A stretch of 64,000 bases of DNA from positions 124,001 to 188,000 of the forward strand of contig CAWGKC010000001.1 in assembly GCA_963823105.1 (NCBI GenBank), given 5' to 3'. This document shows, one piece after another, positions 39,843 through 49,656 of this stretch (position 1 is its first letter; every line of letters begins with the position of its first letter). A program made the translations under genes and the position numbers. The DNA is from JAJYKC01 sp963823105. Lineage in GTDB: Bacteria; Acidobacteriota; Terriglobia; Bryobacterales; Bryobacteraceae. Below the pieces are notes generated by a model. It was not told where the DNA came from, did not search any database, and worked only from the letters and a program-made list of their open reading frames with translations.

Positions 39843-40832
39843 GTGGAAATCGAAGAGGGGCTGAAGCTGGCGACCGCGACGCTCGACCGCTTGCGGAGCG
39901 AGATCGGGAAAGTGATTGTCGGCCAGCGGGACGTGGTGGACGGCGTGCTGATCGCGCTGCTGGCGGGAGGGCACGTGCTTTTGGAAGGCGTGCCGGGCCT
40001 GGGGAAAACCACGCTGCTGCGGACGCTGGCGCGCGTGCTGCGCCTGCGCTATTCGCGCATCCAATTCACGCCGGACCTGATGCCCGGCGACATCGTCGGC
40101 AGCATGATGATCGAGACCTCCGACACCGGCGCCAAGGCGCTGCGCTTCCAGCCGGGGCCGATTTTTTCGAACCTCGTTCTGGCCGACGAGATCAATCGGG
40201 CCACGCCGAAGACGCAATCGGCGCTGCTCGAAGCGATGCAGGAGCGCACAGTGACCAGCGGCAACAGCACGCACGAGCTGGAAGCGCCGTTCCTGGTGAT
40301 GGCCACGCAGAACCCGATCGAAATGGAAGGCACGTATCCGCTGCCGGAAGCGCAGCTCGACCGGTTTCTGATGAAGATTCTGGTGAATTATCCCTCGCGC
40401 GCCGACCTGAACCGCATCGTCGAGCGGACGCTGGTGCGGGAGGACGTGCAGCTTGAGCCGGTGATGGACCGCGCCGAGATTCTGGCGCTGCGCGATTTTT
40501 GCAAGGAAGTTCTGGTGGCGCCGCACGTGAGCGATTTCGCCATCGATCTGGTGCTGGCGACGCAGCCGGGAACACCCGAATCGCATCCTCTGGCCAACCA
40601 ATACATCCGCTACGGAAGCTCGCCGCGCGGGGCGCAGGCGCTGGTGGAGTGCGGGAGGGTGCGGGCGCTGATGCATGGCCGCTTGAATCTGAGCGTGGAG
40701 GACGTCCGCTCCATCGCCGCCGCTGTGCTGCGGCACCGCATTATTCTGAATTTCGACGCGCACGCCGAAGGGCAGACGCCCGAGACGCTGCTTTCGGAAA
40801 TTGTCCGGAGCGTTCTCGAACCGGTACGATGA
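39843..40832 (+). CDS. MoxR family AAA+ ATPase
   Basis: 329 residues starting at GTG. Complete AAA+ set: Walker A GVPGLGKTTLLRTL, Walker B LVLADEINRATPKTQSALLEAM, sensor 1 VMATQNPIEMEGTYPLPEAQ and the arginine-finger region LDRFLMKI. MoxR proteins act as chaperone-like ATPases with DUF58 and VWA partners, in maturation of envelope complexes or stress functions. Here it is first of MoxR-DUF58-BatA-like-VWA: the stop overlaps the next start (ATGA), so coupling is strong. Confidence 0.93.
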   Translation: MEIEEGLKLATATLDRLRSEIGKVIVGQRDVVDGVLIALLAGGHVLLEGVPGLGKTTLLRTLARVLRLRYSRIQFTPDLMPGDIVGSMMIETSDTGAKALRFQPGPIFSNLVLADEINRATPKTQSALLEAMQERTVTSGNSTHELEAPFLVMATQNPIEMEGTYPLPEAQLDRFLMKILVNYPSRADLNRIVERTLVREDVQLEPVMDRAEILALRDFCKEVLVAPHVSDFAIDLVLATQPGTPESHPLANQYIRYGSSPRGAQALVECGRVRALMHGRLNLSVEDVRSIAAAVLRHRIILNFDAHAEGQTPETLLSEIVRSVLEPVR

Positions 40833-41716
40833 ACGCCGCGCCCCTCATCGACACGCCGTTCCTTCACAAGCTGGAACGGTTGGCGGTGCGTTGGCGGAAC
40901 TCCTTCGGAGGGTTGGTGGGCGGGCACAACATTTCCCACTTCGCCGGACCCGGCCAGGAGTTTCTCGATCACCGGCATTTTCACCACGGCGACGATCTGC
41001 GCGCGGTGAACTGGCGCGCCTATCTGCGTCTGGAAAAACTGTTTCTGAAGATGTTTCAAATCGAGCCGCGCGTACCCGTGCGGCTGCTGCTGGACGTCAG
41101 CGCTTCCATGGGGACGGGCGAGGCCGTTTCGAAATTCGAGTACGCGCGCAAGCTGGCGGCGGCCCTGTGCTACATAGGGCTGGTGCGGCTGGACGCGATA
41201 CGCATCCAGCCCTTTCGCGGGCATCTGGAAGATTCGCTGCTGTGCAGCGGAGGGCGCCACCGGTTCATCCCGGCGGTGGATTTTCTCTCGGCGCTTTCCT
41301 GCGGCGGATCCACCAACTATTTCGACATCGCCCGCCAGTTCGTGCATGAATATCCGCAGCGCGGACTGCTGATCTTCATCTCCGATTTTCTCGACGAGCG
41401 GGACTGCCTGCGGCCGCTGCAATACCTCGCCGACTTTGGCCAGGAGTTGCTGTTGATTCACCTTTGGGCCGAGGAGGACCGGACGCCGCCGTGGGACGGG
41501 CTGGTGGAATTGCGCGACGCCGAAAGCGGCGAAGTGATGGAGGCCAGCTTCGACGGCGCGGCCCGCGCGCGGCACGCCGCCGCCTTCGACGCCTACGCGC
41601 GGCGCATTCAGGAAACGGCGCTGCGCAACGGCGGCCGCTACGTCGGGCTGTCCACGGCGACGCCGCCGGAAGAGGCGATCTTCGGGCCGCTGGTGGCCGC
41701 CGGAGCGGTGGAGTAG
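40829..41716 (+). CDS. DUF58 domain protein (MoxR partner)
   Basis: 295 residues from the ATG at 40829, which overlaps the MoxR stop. DUF58 core: GGHNISHFAGPGQEFLDHR, then YRHGDDLRAVNWRAYLRLEKL-like block (GDDLRAVNWR), followed by a vWA-like half with LLLDVSASMGTGE (MIDAS-type DVSASM) and IFISDFLD. Cytoplasmic or membrane-associated; no TM helix is evident. DUF58 proteins always travel with MoxR and are thought to help assemble the complex; the mechanism is not established. Confidence 0.9.
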   Translation: MNAAPLIDTPFLHKLERLAVRWRNSFGGLVGGHNISHFAGPGQEFLDHRHFHHGDDLRAVNWRAYLRLEKLFLKMFQIEPRVPVRLLLDVSASMGTGEAVSKFEYARKLAAALCYIGLVRLDAIRIQPFRGHLEDSLLCSGGRHRFIPAVDFLSALSCGGSTNYFDIARQFVHEYPQRGLLIFISDFLDERDCLRPLQYLADFGQELLLIHLWAEEDRTPPWDGLVELRDAESGEVMEASFDGAARARHAAAFDAYARRIQETALRNGGRYVGLSTATPPEEAIFGPLVAAGAVE

Positions 41717-41720
41717 CGCG

Positions 41721-43635
41721 ATGTTTTTTTTAAACCTCAGCCTGCCGGAGTTTCTCGGATTGTTGGGCGGGCTGAGCGGCGTGTTGGTGACGCTCTATTT
41801 GTTGGACCGCTCGCGGCGCAAGCAGGTGGTGGCCACGCTTCGTTTCGTCAGCGGTTCCGGCGCTTCTCCCGAGCGAAGCCACCGGCGGCGTCTGCACCAG
41901 CCATGGTCGTTGCTGTTGCAGTTGGTTGGCGTGGCGCTGCTGCTGCTGGCGTTGGCGCAGGTGCGCTTTGGGCGCGGCGGGGGAAGGGGCCGCGACCATG
42001 TGTTGATTCTGGACACCTCGGCGTGGATGAGCGCGCGGTCGGGCGGAGGGCGGCTGATCGGCCGCGCCCGCGCCGCCGCGCGAAGCTACGTCCGCGCGCT
42101 GCCCGCGGCCGACCGCGTGCTGTTGGTTCGCGCCGACGCCGCCGCCGCGCCGGCCACGCCATTCACGAGCGATCGCCGGGCGCTGATTCAAGCGATCGAC
42201 GGCTCGCAGCCCGGTGCAACGGTGCTTAACATCGATCAGGCGATCGCCTTCGCCCAGGAAGCGCGGAGCATGACCGGGGCGCAGCCTGGCGAGACCGTGT
42301 TCATCGGCGCGGCGCGCATCGGCGCCGGAGCCGTGTCGAACCCCACGCCGGCCAACCTTCGCTTCATCGAAGTGGACGAGCCGCCGAACGCCGGCAACAC
42401 GGGGATCCGCAAACTGACCGCGCGCCGCTCGCCCACCGAAGCGGCGGACTGGGAAATTCTGGCGTCGGCGAGAAACTACGGTCCCCTGGCGAAGCCCGTT
42501 TCGCTGGCTCTATTTTTCAATGGCGCGCCGGTCGCCTCGCGCTCTTTCGTGTTGGCGTCGAAGGAAGAGCGGAGCGAGACGTTTCTGCTGCGCGGAACCG
42601 GCGCGGGGCGTTTCGAGGCGCGGCTCACGCCCGGCGACGTTTTTCCCGCCGACAACTCCGCCTCGATCGAGCTGCCGTCGCTCGCACCTGTCCGCGTGGC
42701 GGTTTATTCGAACGATCCAGGCCCGCTGCGCGCGGTGTTCGGCGCCATCCCGGGAGTGGCGGCGTCTTTCGAGCCGCCTTCGCGCTATGGAACCGGCGCC
42801 GCGGCGGGAGTCGTCGTGCTGGATCGATTCGCGCCGCCGCGCGCGCCCACGGCGGGCGCCATTTGGATTCAGCCTCCGGAGGCGGGCTCGCCGGTGCAGG
42901 TGGCGCAAGAAGCCGCGCGCGTGAAGCTTACCGCATGGCGGTCCGATCATCCGTCTGGGCGCCGGTCTTCACGCGAGCGATCTGGAATTGGAGAAGTCGC
43001 TGGTGTTCCGTCCCGCGCCGGGCGACATTCGCGTCGCCGAATCGGAGGAAGGCCCATTGATCGTGGCGCGTCCCGGTCCTCCGGCGGCGGTGGTTTTCGG
43101 GTTCGATCCGTTCAACTCGCGGATGCGATACCAACTGGCCGCGCCGTTGCTTTTCGCCAACGTGCTGCGTTGGCTGGCGCCGGATATTTTCCGCCGGTTG
43201 GAAATTTCCTCCGGCGCGCCCGGCGAGGTGAGCGTGGCGCTCGACGCCGAACCCGATCCTGCCGCGGTACACGTCGCCGATGGCGATGGAAGGCCGCTTC
43301 CATTCACCCTCGATGGCAAGACGCTGCGCTTTTTTAGCGGCGCGCCGGGAATCGTCCGCGTCACGGCGGGCGACCGCGAACTGGTCTATTCGCTCACGCT
43401 ACCCGCGCCGGGCGATGCGCTGTGGCGGCCTGCGCGGGCGCGGCGCGGTCTACCGGCGGAGAGCGCTCCCAATGCTCCCATCCGCGATATCTGGCAGACG
43501 CTGGCGTTGCTCGGCGGCGCGGCGTTTCTGGCCGATTGGCTGCTCTTCCGCGCCGGGGGGAGCGGCCGCCGTTTCGCCCGTCCCGCGAGCGGCGCCGTGC
43601 CGGCGAAGCGTCCGGCGTGGAGAAGAGCGTCGTGA
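41721..43635 (+). CDS. BatA/BatB-like membrane vWA protein, one frameshift
   Basis: About 637 residues after bridging a shift near 42955. The N-terminal BatA segment has membrane helices (LSLPEFLGLLGGLSGVLVTLYL and LLLQLVGVALLLLALAQV) and the arginine-rich link RSRRKQVVATLRF. A vWA-like domain follows (DHVLILDTSAWMSARSGGG, where the MIDAS Ser-X-Ser is replaced by TSAWM, so metal binding may be lost). A large periplasmic beta domain leads to a last helix (IWQTLALLGGAAFLADWLLF). It is the third gene of the MoxR cluster and ends overlapping the next start (GTGA). Confidence 0.83.
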
Positions 43636-46136
43636 GTTTCGAGCGTCCGTGGATGATGCTGGCGGCGCTGGCGCCGTTGTTGTGGCTCGCGCTGCGTTGG
43701 CGCTCGACCCCTCACCGGCTCGCGTTCACGCTGAAGGCTCTGGCGCTGGCGGCCATCCTCGCCGCGGTCGCCGAACCGTCCGCAACTCTTGAGTCTTCGC
43801 GCACCGCCGTCGCGGTTCTCGCCGACACTTCGCTCAGCGTGAGCGACGCCGATCTGTCGCGGGAGACGCAACTGGTTTCCGAAATCGAACGCGCGCGCGG
43901 GCGGAACTGGCTGCGCGTTCTTCCCTTCGCCCGCTCGCCGCGCGCCATGCTGCCCAGGGAACGCTCCGGTTTCGAGCATTCGCCCGGAGAGGCGGGCACG
44001 GCCACCGGACTCGAAGCGGCCGTTCGCGACGCGATGGCGGTTTTGCCGCCGGGCCTGATTCCGCGCGTGGCGTTGATCTCCGACGGCAACGAGAACAGCG
44101 GGAGCGTGGCTCGCGCCGCGTGGCAGGCCAGGCAACTGGGCGTGGCCATCGATGCGTTCCCACTCGCCGGCCGGCCGCGGCCGGAGCTGTCCATCGCCAG
44201 CGTGAGCCTTCCTTCCAACGCCTTCAGCGGCGAACGTTTCCCCGTGGATCTCACCGTGACCTCGCCGCGCGCGGCCGCGGCGGTGGTGGAAATGAGCGCC
44301 GACGGCAAGCGCATCGGCGAGCAACCGGTGGATCTTGAAAGCGGCGCCAACCGGTTGCGGGTTCATGCGAGCGTCGCTTCCTCCGGCGCCGTCGGGCTCT
44401 CCGGCGTGGTGCGCGCGGCCGCGCTTGGGGCCGGTGGAGAAGCCCGCTTCGGGCAAGCCATCGCATTGCGCCGCCCTCGGGCGCTGTTCGTGTCGCAAGA
44501 CCCGCCGGGCAGCGAATCGCATTTGTTTCAGACGCTCGCCGCGGCGCAGTTCGACGTCACCGAAGCTTCGGAGACGCCGGCGGACGGCTTGTCCGGTTAT
44601 CAGATCGTCGTACTTAACAATGTCGATCTGAACGCGATTCCGGAATCCCGGAAAGAGGCGATCGAAGATTTCGTCAAGCAAGGCGGCGGCTTGCTGGCGA
44701 TCGGAGGCGAGCGCGAAATCTACGCCGAGAAGAAATCCGAAGATCCTCTCGATCGCGTTCTGCCCGCCAAGATCGCGCCGCCGCGTTCGCCGGAGGGCAC
44801 CTGCGTGGTTATCATCATCGACAAGTCGTCGTCGATGGAGGGCAAGAAGATCGAACTGGCGCGCCTTGCCGCCATCGGCGTGATCGACAATCTGCGGCCG
44901 TCGGACAAAGTGGGCGTGTTGATTTTCGACAACTCGTTTCAATGGGCGGTGCCGGTACGCCGCGCCGAGGACCGCGTGTTCATCGACCGCCTAGTCGCCG
45001 GCATCACGCCCGACGGCGGCACGCAGATCGCACCGGCGTTGAGCGAGGCCTATCACAAGATCCTTCCGGAAAAGGCCGTCTATAAACACATCGTGCTGCT
45101 CACCGACGGAATTTCCGAGGAGGGCGACAGCCTGGATCTTTCGAAGGAAGCGCTGGCCCAGCACGTCACGATTTCGACCGTCGGGCTGGGGCAGGACGTG
45201 AATCGCTCGTATTTGGAAAAAGTGGCGAGCGCCGCCGGAGGGAAGTCCTATTTTCTGAGCGACCCCTCCGGGCTGCAACAGATTCTGCTGCGCGACGTGA
45301 TGGAGCATACCGGTTCCACGGCGATCGAGAAGGAGCTGAAACCGGTGGTCGAGGCGAAGGCGGAGATTCTCGACGGGGTGGGGATGGAGACGGCGCCGGC
45401 GCTGCACGGCTACGTCAAATTCAAGGCCAAGCCGGACGCGGAAACGATTCTCAGCGTCGATGAGCGCGATCCGTTGCTGGTGCGGTGGCAGAATGGCCTG
45501 GGGCGGGCGGCGATCTTCACTTCCGACGCCAAAAGCCGCTGGGCCGCGGCTTGGGTGACGTGGCCGGGCTTCGATCGTTTTTGGGCGAACGTCTTTCACG
45601 ATTTGTTGCCGCACGCCGCCTCCGAGGAAGCGCGCGCCGAATACGATCCGGCCACGGGCGATCTGGTGGTGGAATACCGGCTCGCGCACAGCGCCGCGCC
45701 GCCGGCGCTATATGTTTTTGGGCCCGCCGGGTTTCAGCGGCCGCTGCCGGTGGCCCTTGCCGCGCCGGATCTTTACCGCGGCCGCATCGCCATCGGAGCG
45801 CGCCAGGGCTTGTTCCGCATCCGCCCGCTCGAAGACTCCCGCGAGTTTCCGGAGGTGGGATTCTATCGCGAGGAACAGGAGCGGCTCGACTACGGAACCA
45901 ATACGGCGCTGCTGCGCGGCGTCGCCGAGTTTACCGGCGGACGCTTCAATCCCGCTCCGTCTCAAGTGTTCGACGCCGAGGGGCGATCGCTGCCCACCAC
46001 GATTCGCTTCTGGCCCGGTCTGCTTGTCCTGGCGCTGTTGTTGAATCTCGCCGAAGTGTTCCTGCGCAAAGGGCCGGGCGTGTTGGCCTGGCTGCGCCGG
46101 AGCGATCCGGTGCAAGCTCAAACCGCTTCCAGTTGA
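43632..46136 (+). CDS. Large membrane vWA protein with glutamine-amidotransferase-like domain
   Basis: 834 residues from a GTG at 43632 overlapping the preceding stop. N-terminal helices (PWMMLAALAPLLWLALRW, then FTLKALALAAILAAVAEPS), a first vWA-like segment (AVLADTSLSVSD), Ig-like regions, a class I amidotransferase-like segment (YQIVVLNNVDLNAIPESRKE), then a full vWA domain with MIDAS IIIDKSSSMEGKK, TPDGGTQIAP, LLTDGISEEGD, and a C-terminal helix (FWPGLLVLALLLNLAEVFL). It is intact in one frame. The MoxR system is thought to act on such membrane vWA proteins; its task in this organism is unknown. Confidence 0.88.
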   Translation: MSFERPWMMLAALAPLLWLALRWRSTPHRLAFTLKALALAAILAAVAEPSATLESSRTAVAVLADTSLSVSDADLSRETQLVSEIERARGRNWLRVLPFARSPRAMLPRERSGFEHSPGEAGTATGLEAAVRDAMAVLPPGLIPRVALISDGNENSGSVARAAWQARQLGVAIDAFPLAGRPRPELSIASVSLPSNAFSGERFPVDLTVTSPRAAAAVVEMSADGKRIGEQPVDLESGANRLRVHASVASSGAVGLSGVVRAAALGAGGEARFGQAIALRRPRALFVSQDPPGSESHLFQTLAAAQFDVTEASETPADGLSGYQIVVLNNVDLNAIPESRKEAIEDFVKQGGGLLAIGGEREIYAEKKSEDPLDRVLPAKIAPPRSPEGTCVVIIIDKSSSMEGKKIELARLAAIGVIDNLRPSDKVGVLIFDNSFQWAVPVRRAEDRVFIDRLVAGITPDGGTQIAPALSEAYHKILPEKAVYKHIVLLTDGISEEGDSLDLSKEALAQHVTISTVGLGQDVNRSYLEKVASAAGGKSYFLSDPSGLQQILLRDVMEHTGSTAIEKELKPVVEAKAEILDGVGMETAPALHGYVKFKAKPDAETILSVDERDPLLVRWQNGLGRAAIFTSDAKSRWAAAWVTWPGFDRFWANVFHDLLPHAASEEARAEYDPATGDLVVEYRLAHSAAPPALYVFGPAGFQRPLPVALAAPDLYRGRIAIGARQGLFRIRPLEDSREFPEVGFYREEQERLDYGTNTALLRGVAEFTGGRFNPAPSQVFDAEGRSLPTTIRFWPGLLVLALLLNLAEVFLRKGPGVLAWLRRSDPVQAQTASS

Positions 46137-47300
46137 ACCAACGTTTCGATGTGGAAGGTCTGCGGGAACAGGTCCACCATCGTGATTTTCGCGATGCGAT
46201 ATTTCGCGAGCAGGGCGGCCAGATCGCGGGCGAGGGTCGACGGATCGCAAGAGACCACGTGGAGGCGCGGCGCGGCGATGCGTAGCAGCTCCGCCGTCAC
46301 CTTCGCGCCGAGTCCGGCGCGCGGCGGATCGGCCAGAATGAAATCCGGCGTCTCGCCCATCGACGGAAGATAATCTTCCACCGCCGCCCTTACCGATGTC
46401 CACGGTGCGGCCGCGGCGTGTGAATTATGCTCCAAGTCGCGTCCCGAGGAAGCGCCCGACTCCACCGCCGTCACTCGCTCGAAGGTTTTGCTCAGCGCCG
46501 AGCTGAACAACCCAACACCCGCGTAGAGATCGAGCGCGAATTTTCCGGAAGCTCCGCCGGTGGCCGCTTCCACCAATGGTTCGATCAGGAACCGGTTCAC
46601 TTGAAAGAACGATCCCCGGCTGACGCGCAGGCCGCGGCACTCGATGGCCGGCGTCACGCCCAGCGAGTCGAAGAACTCGCGCGCGGGCTTCGGAATGCGT
46701 CCCTCGACGTTCACTTGCACGCCGACGTCGTTGGAAAACAATTCGAGATCGGCATCGAAATTCCCCAGGCGGGGAAGTTCCGCGTCGAGCTTGGCGATGG
46801 CTTGCTCCAGGACGCGGAGAAGCGATGGGGCAGATGCTCACCGCGCACAGTTTGTGCGAGGCGGGAGCGAAATACCCCACGCGTCCCGAGGCGATGTGAA
46901 GCTGAATCCGATTGCGATAGCCCCATGGCGCCGCCGTCAGCGCAGGGATGTCGCCGTCGTAAGATATTTTGCCGATGCGCCGCAGCGTCTCGCGCAGGAT
47001 CGCCCGCTTCCACTCGATCTGATCTTCATACCCGAGGTGCTGATAGTGACAGCCGCCGCAGCGGGTGAAGTACGGACACGCGGCCTCCCGGCGCAGCGGC
47101 GAAGGCTCTATCACGCGCACATTCGAAGCGCTCAGCAGGCCGCCCTTGGCCGGCGTGAGCGTGGCCTCGATGCGCTCGCCGGGAAGAACGAAAGGCGCCA
47201 GGACCACGCGCCCCTCGACGCGCGCCAACCCCTGGCCGCCATAAACCAACTTCTCCACCGTCATGGCGGTGGGCGCGCCGTTCCCGTCCTTTTGTTCCAA
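46118..47300 (-). CDS. 23S rRNA (uracil-C5)-methyltransferase RlmD/TrmA family, one frameshift
   Basis: About 394 residues after bridging a shift near 46815. A TRAM-like N-terminus (VEKLVYGGQGLARVEGRVVL), the Fe-S Cys set (ACPYFTRCGGCHYQHLGY, CAVSIC), SAM site DLYAGVGLFSSALS, ADPPRAGLG and the catalytic VVSCDPSTLARD all fit the RumA/TrmA family that methylates uracil at C5 in rRNA or tRNA. RlmD versus TrmA or RlmC cannot be decided by motif alone. An ATG at 47264 is an alternative start. The 3' end overlaps the convergent vWA gene by 19 bases. Confidence 0.87.
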
Positions 47301-47323
47301 GTGGCTATTGTCGCTCGGTTACC

Positions 47324-48334
47324 ATGGTTGCTAAGTCTCCACCCATGAAAGCAAGAGTTCTCTCCGGAGTGCAGCCATCCGGGAATCTGCATATCGGCAA
47401 CTATCTCGGCGCGTTGAAGAGCTGGGTCCGCATCCAGCGGGATTACGAAAGCCTCTTCTGCATCGTCGATCTTCACGCCATCACCACGCAGCAGCCGCCG
47501 GCGGAATTGCGCGCGAAAATCGAGGAGACGGCCGGGCTGTTTCTCGCCGCCGGCATCGACCCCGCCTGCTCCTCCGTTTTCGTGCAGTCCTCCGTCCCGG
47601 CCCACGCCGAGCTGGCCTGGATGCTCACCTGCGTCACGCCGGTGGGCTGGCTGCAGCGCATGACGCAGTTTAAGGCCAAGGCCGAGTCGCAGGAGACCGT
47701 CGGCGACGGCCTGCTGCAATATCCGGTGTTGATGGCCGCCGATATTTTGCTGTACCAGGCGGCGATCGTGCCCGTCGGCGACGATCAGTCGCAGCATTTG
47801 GAGCTGACCCGCGACATCGCGCAACGCTTCAATTCCGCGTACGGAGACACGTTCACGATGCCCGCCACGCACTTGCCCACGGCCGGGGCGCGCGTGATGG
47901 GCCTCGACGATCCGGAGAAGAAGATGAGCAAATCGGCCGCCGGTTCCGGCCACGCCGTCGCGCTGCTCGATCCACCGGACGTGGCGCGGAAAAAGATCAT
48001 GCGCGCCACCACCGATTCGCAGCCGCACGTGGATTTCGCCACGCTCGCGCCCGGCGTGCGGAACTTAATCGAGATCGCCCGCGCGTTCGAGGAATGGAGC
48101 GAGGATCGCGCCCGCGCCGAGTTCGAAGGCAAGCGCTACGGCGATTTGAAAAAGCGCGCCGCCGACATCGTGCTCGCGCATTTGGAGCCGTTCCAAAAGC
48201 GCTATCGCGAGATCGTCGCGGAGCCGGGCTACCTGGCCGGCGTCCTGCGCCGCGGCGCGGAACACGTTACGCCGATCGCCAATTCCACCGTCGATCTGGT
48301 GAAGCGGCGGATGGGTTTGTATACGCCCGCCTGA
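47324..48334 (+). CDS. trpS: Tryptophanyl-tRNA synthetase
   Basis: 336 residues (329 if it starts at 47345). Class I signatures: GVQPSGNLHIGNYLGALKSWV with HIGN for ATP, and KKMSKSAAGSGHAV as the KMSKS loop; CIVDLHAITT, PVGDDQSQHLELTRDIAQRFN and AADILLYQA are the standard tryptophan-binding blocks. It loads tRNA-Trp in the cytoplasm. Divergent from the RlmD-like gene, with 23 bases between, so the promoters must overlap. Single intact frame. Confidence 0.96.
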   Translation: MVAKSPPMKARVLSGVQPSGNLHIGNYLGALKSWVRIQRDYESLFCIVDLHAITTQQPPAELRAKIEETAGLFLAAGIDPACSSVFVQSSVPAHAELAWMLTCVTPVGWLQRMTQFKAKAESQETVGDGLLQYPVLMAADILLYQAAIVPVGDDQSQHLELTRDIAQRFNSAYGDTFTMPATHLPTAGARVMGLDDPEKKMSKSAAGSGHAVALLDPPDVARKKIMRATTDSQPHVDFATLAPGVRNLIEIARAFEEWSEDRARAEFEGKRYGDLKKRAADIVLAHLEPFQKRYREIVAEPGYLAGVLRRGAEHVTPIANSTVDLVKRRMGLYTPA

Positions 48335-48347
48335 GCCGCGCCCGCTC

Positions 48348-49645
48348 ATGGATAGCCCTGGATACATCGGCCTCGTCACGGGGAACCGCAACTTCCGGCT
48401 CCTGTGGATGGCGCAGATCGTCAGCGAACTTGGCGACTGGTTCTATAGCGTCGCCGTCTACAGCCTGCTGATCGAATGGACGGGCAGCGCGCGTTCGCTG
48501 GGCGTGGCCTTCCTGCTTCAGGTGCTGCCGCAGTTCTTCATCGCGCCGGCGGCCGGCATCGTCAACGACCGCATCAGCCGCAAGCGCGTGATGATCTTCG
48601 CCGATTGGAGCCGCGCCGCCATCGTCCTGGCCATGCTGCTGGCGCGCGGCCCCGGCCTGATCTGGCTGATCTACGTTCTGCTGTTCCTTGAAACCGTGTT
48701 GTTCGGCTTCTTCGAACCCGGCCGCAACGCCGTCATTCCCAACATCGTACCCGCCGGTCTGTTGATCAAGGCGAACAATCTCGCCGCCATCACATGGTCG
48801 TTCAACTTCGCCGCGGGCGCGGCGCTGGGCGGGCTTCTCGCGGCCTACCTGGGGCGCGGCCCGGTGTTCGTTCTCGAACGCCCTCTCGTTCATCGTTTCG
48901 GCGCTATTGATCCGGCGCATGCGATTCGCGGAGCCGCATTCCGACAACCTTCCTCCCGTGCGCGCCCGCGCGCTGTTCAGCTTGTCGCCCCTCGCCGAAG
49001 GCATCCGCTACGTGCGCGCGCGACGCCCGACTGACGGCCACGCTGTTCGTCAAATGCGGGCTGGGGCTGTTGGGCGCCAACTGGGTGATCGTGCCGATCC
49101 TCGGCGAGCGCGTCGTTCCCCGTTTTCCGGCCCGGGCTTCGACGCCCATCGCGCGGGCATGTTGGGGATGAGCTTGCTAATGGCCGCGCGCGGCGTCGGC
49201 GCCATCTTCGGCCCCGTGTTCGCCGTGTCGTGGGCGGGTGAATCGATGCCGCGTCTCGCGGTTGGCCATCGGAATCGGATTCTTCGCCGCGTTTCTCGGC
49301 TATGTGGGACTCGGTATCGCGCCGTCGATGCCGTGGGCCTGCGCGTGTTTGGTGCTGGCCCACGGCGGACTCTCGGCGGTCTGGGTGTTTTCCACCGCCA
49401 TGCTCCAGATCCAAACCGAAGACCGCTACCGAGGCCGCGTCTTCTCGGCCGAATTCGGTTTCGCCGTCCTCACTATGGCCGCCTCCAGTTTCCTCGCCGG
49501 AGTGCTGGTCGATCGCGGCGTGCCGGCCGCGCGCGTCGCCATGTTCACCGGCGTCGCGATGCTTGTCCCCGTCGTGGCATGGGCGTGGGCGCAGCGCTAT
49601 TGGCGGCGCGCGGCGGACCTACCCGCGCTCCGCCCGCTTCGTTAA
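48348..49645 (+). CDS. MFS transporter (EntS/MFS_3-like), several frameshifts
   Basis: About 430 residues when joined over changes near 48875, 49025, 49120 and 49245. It starts NFRLLWMAQIVSELGDWFYSVA and shows the MFS_3 pattern SARSLGVAFLLQVLPQFFIAPAAG, then IVNDRISRKRVMIFADW (the cytoplasmic DRXSRK loop between helices 2 and 3), LFFLETVLFGFFEPGRNAVIPN. Later pieces carry GLGLLGANWVIVPILGE, ARGVGAIFGPVF and the last helices (FAVLTMAASSFLAGVL). A drug/siderophore-type efflux pump is the likeliest class; substrate unknown. It begins 14 bases after trpS and may be co-transcribed. Confidence 0.82.
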
Positions 49646-49656
49646 ACTCGTTAACG

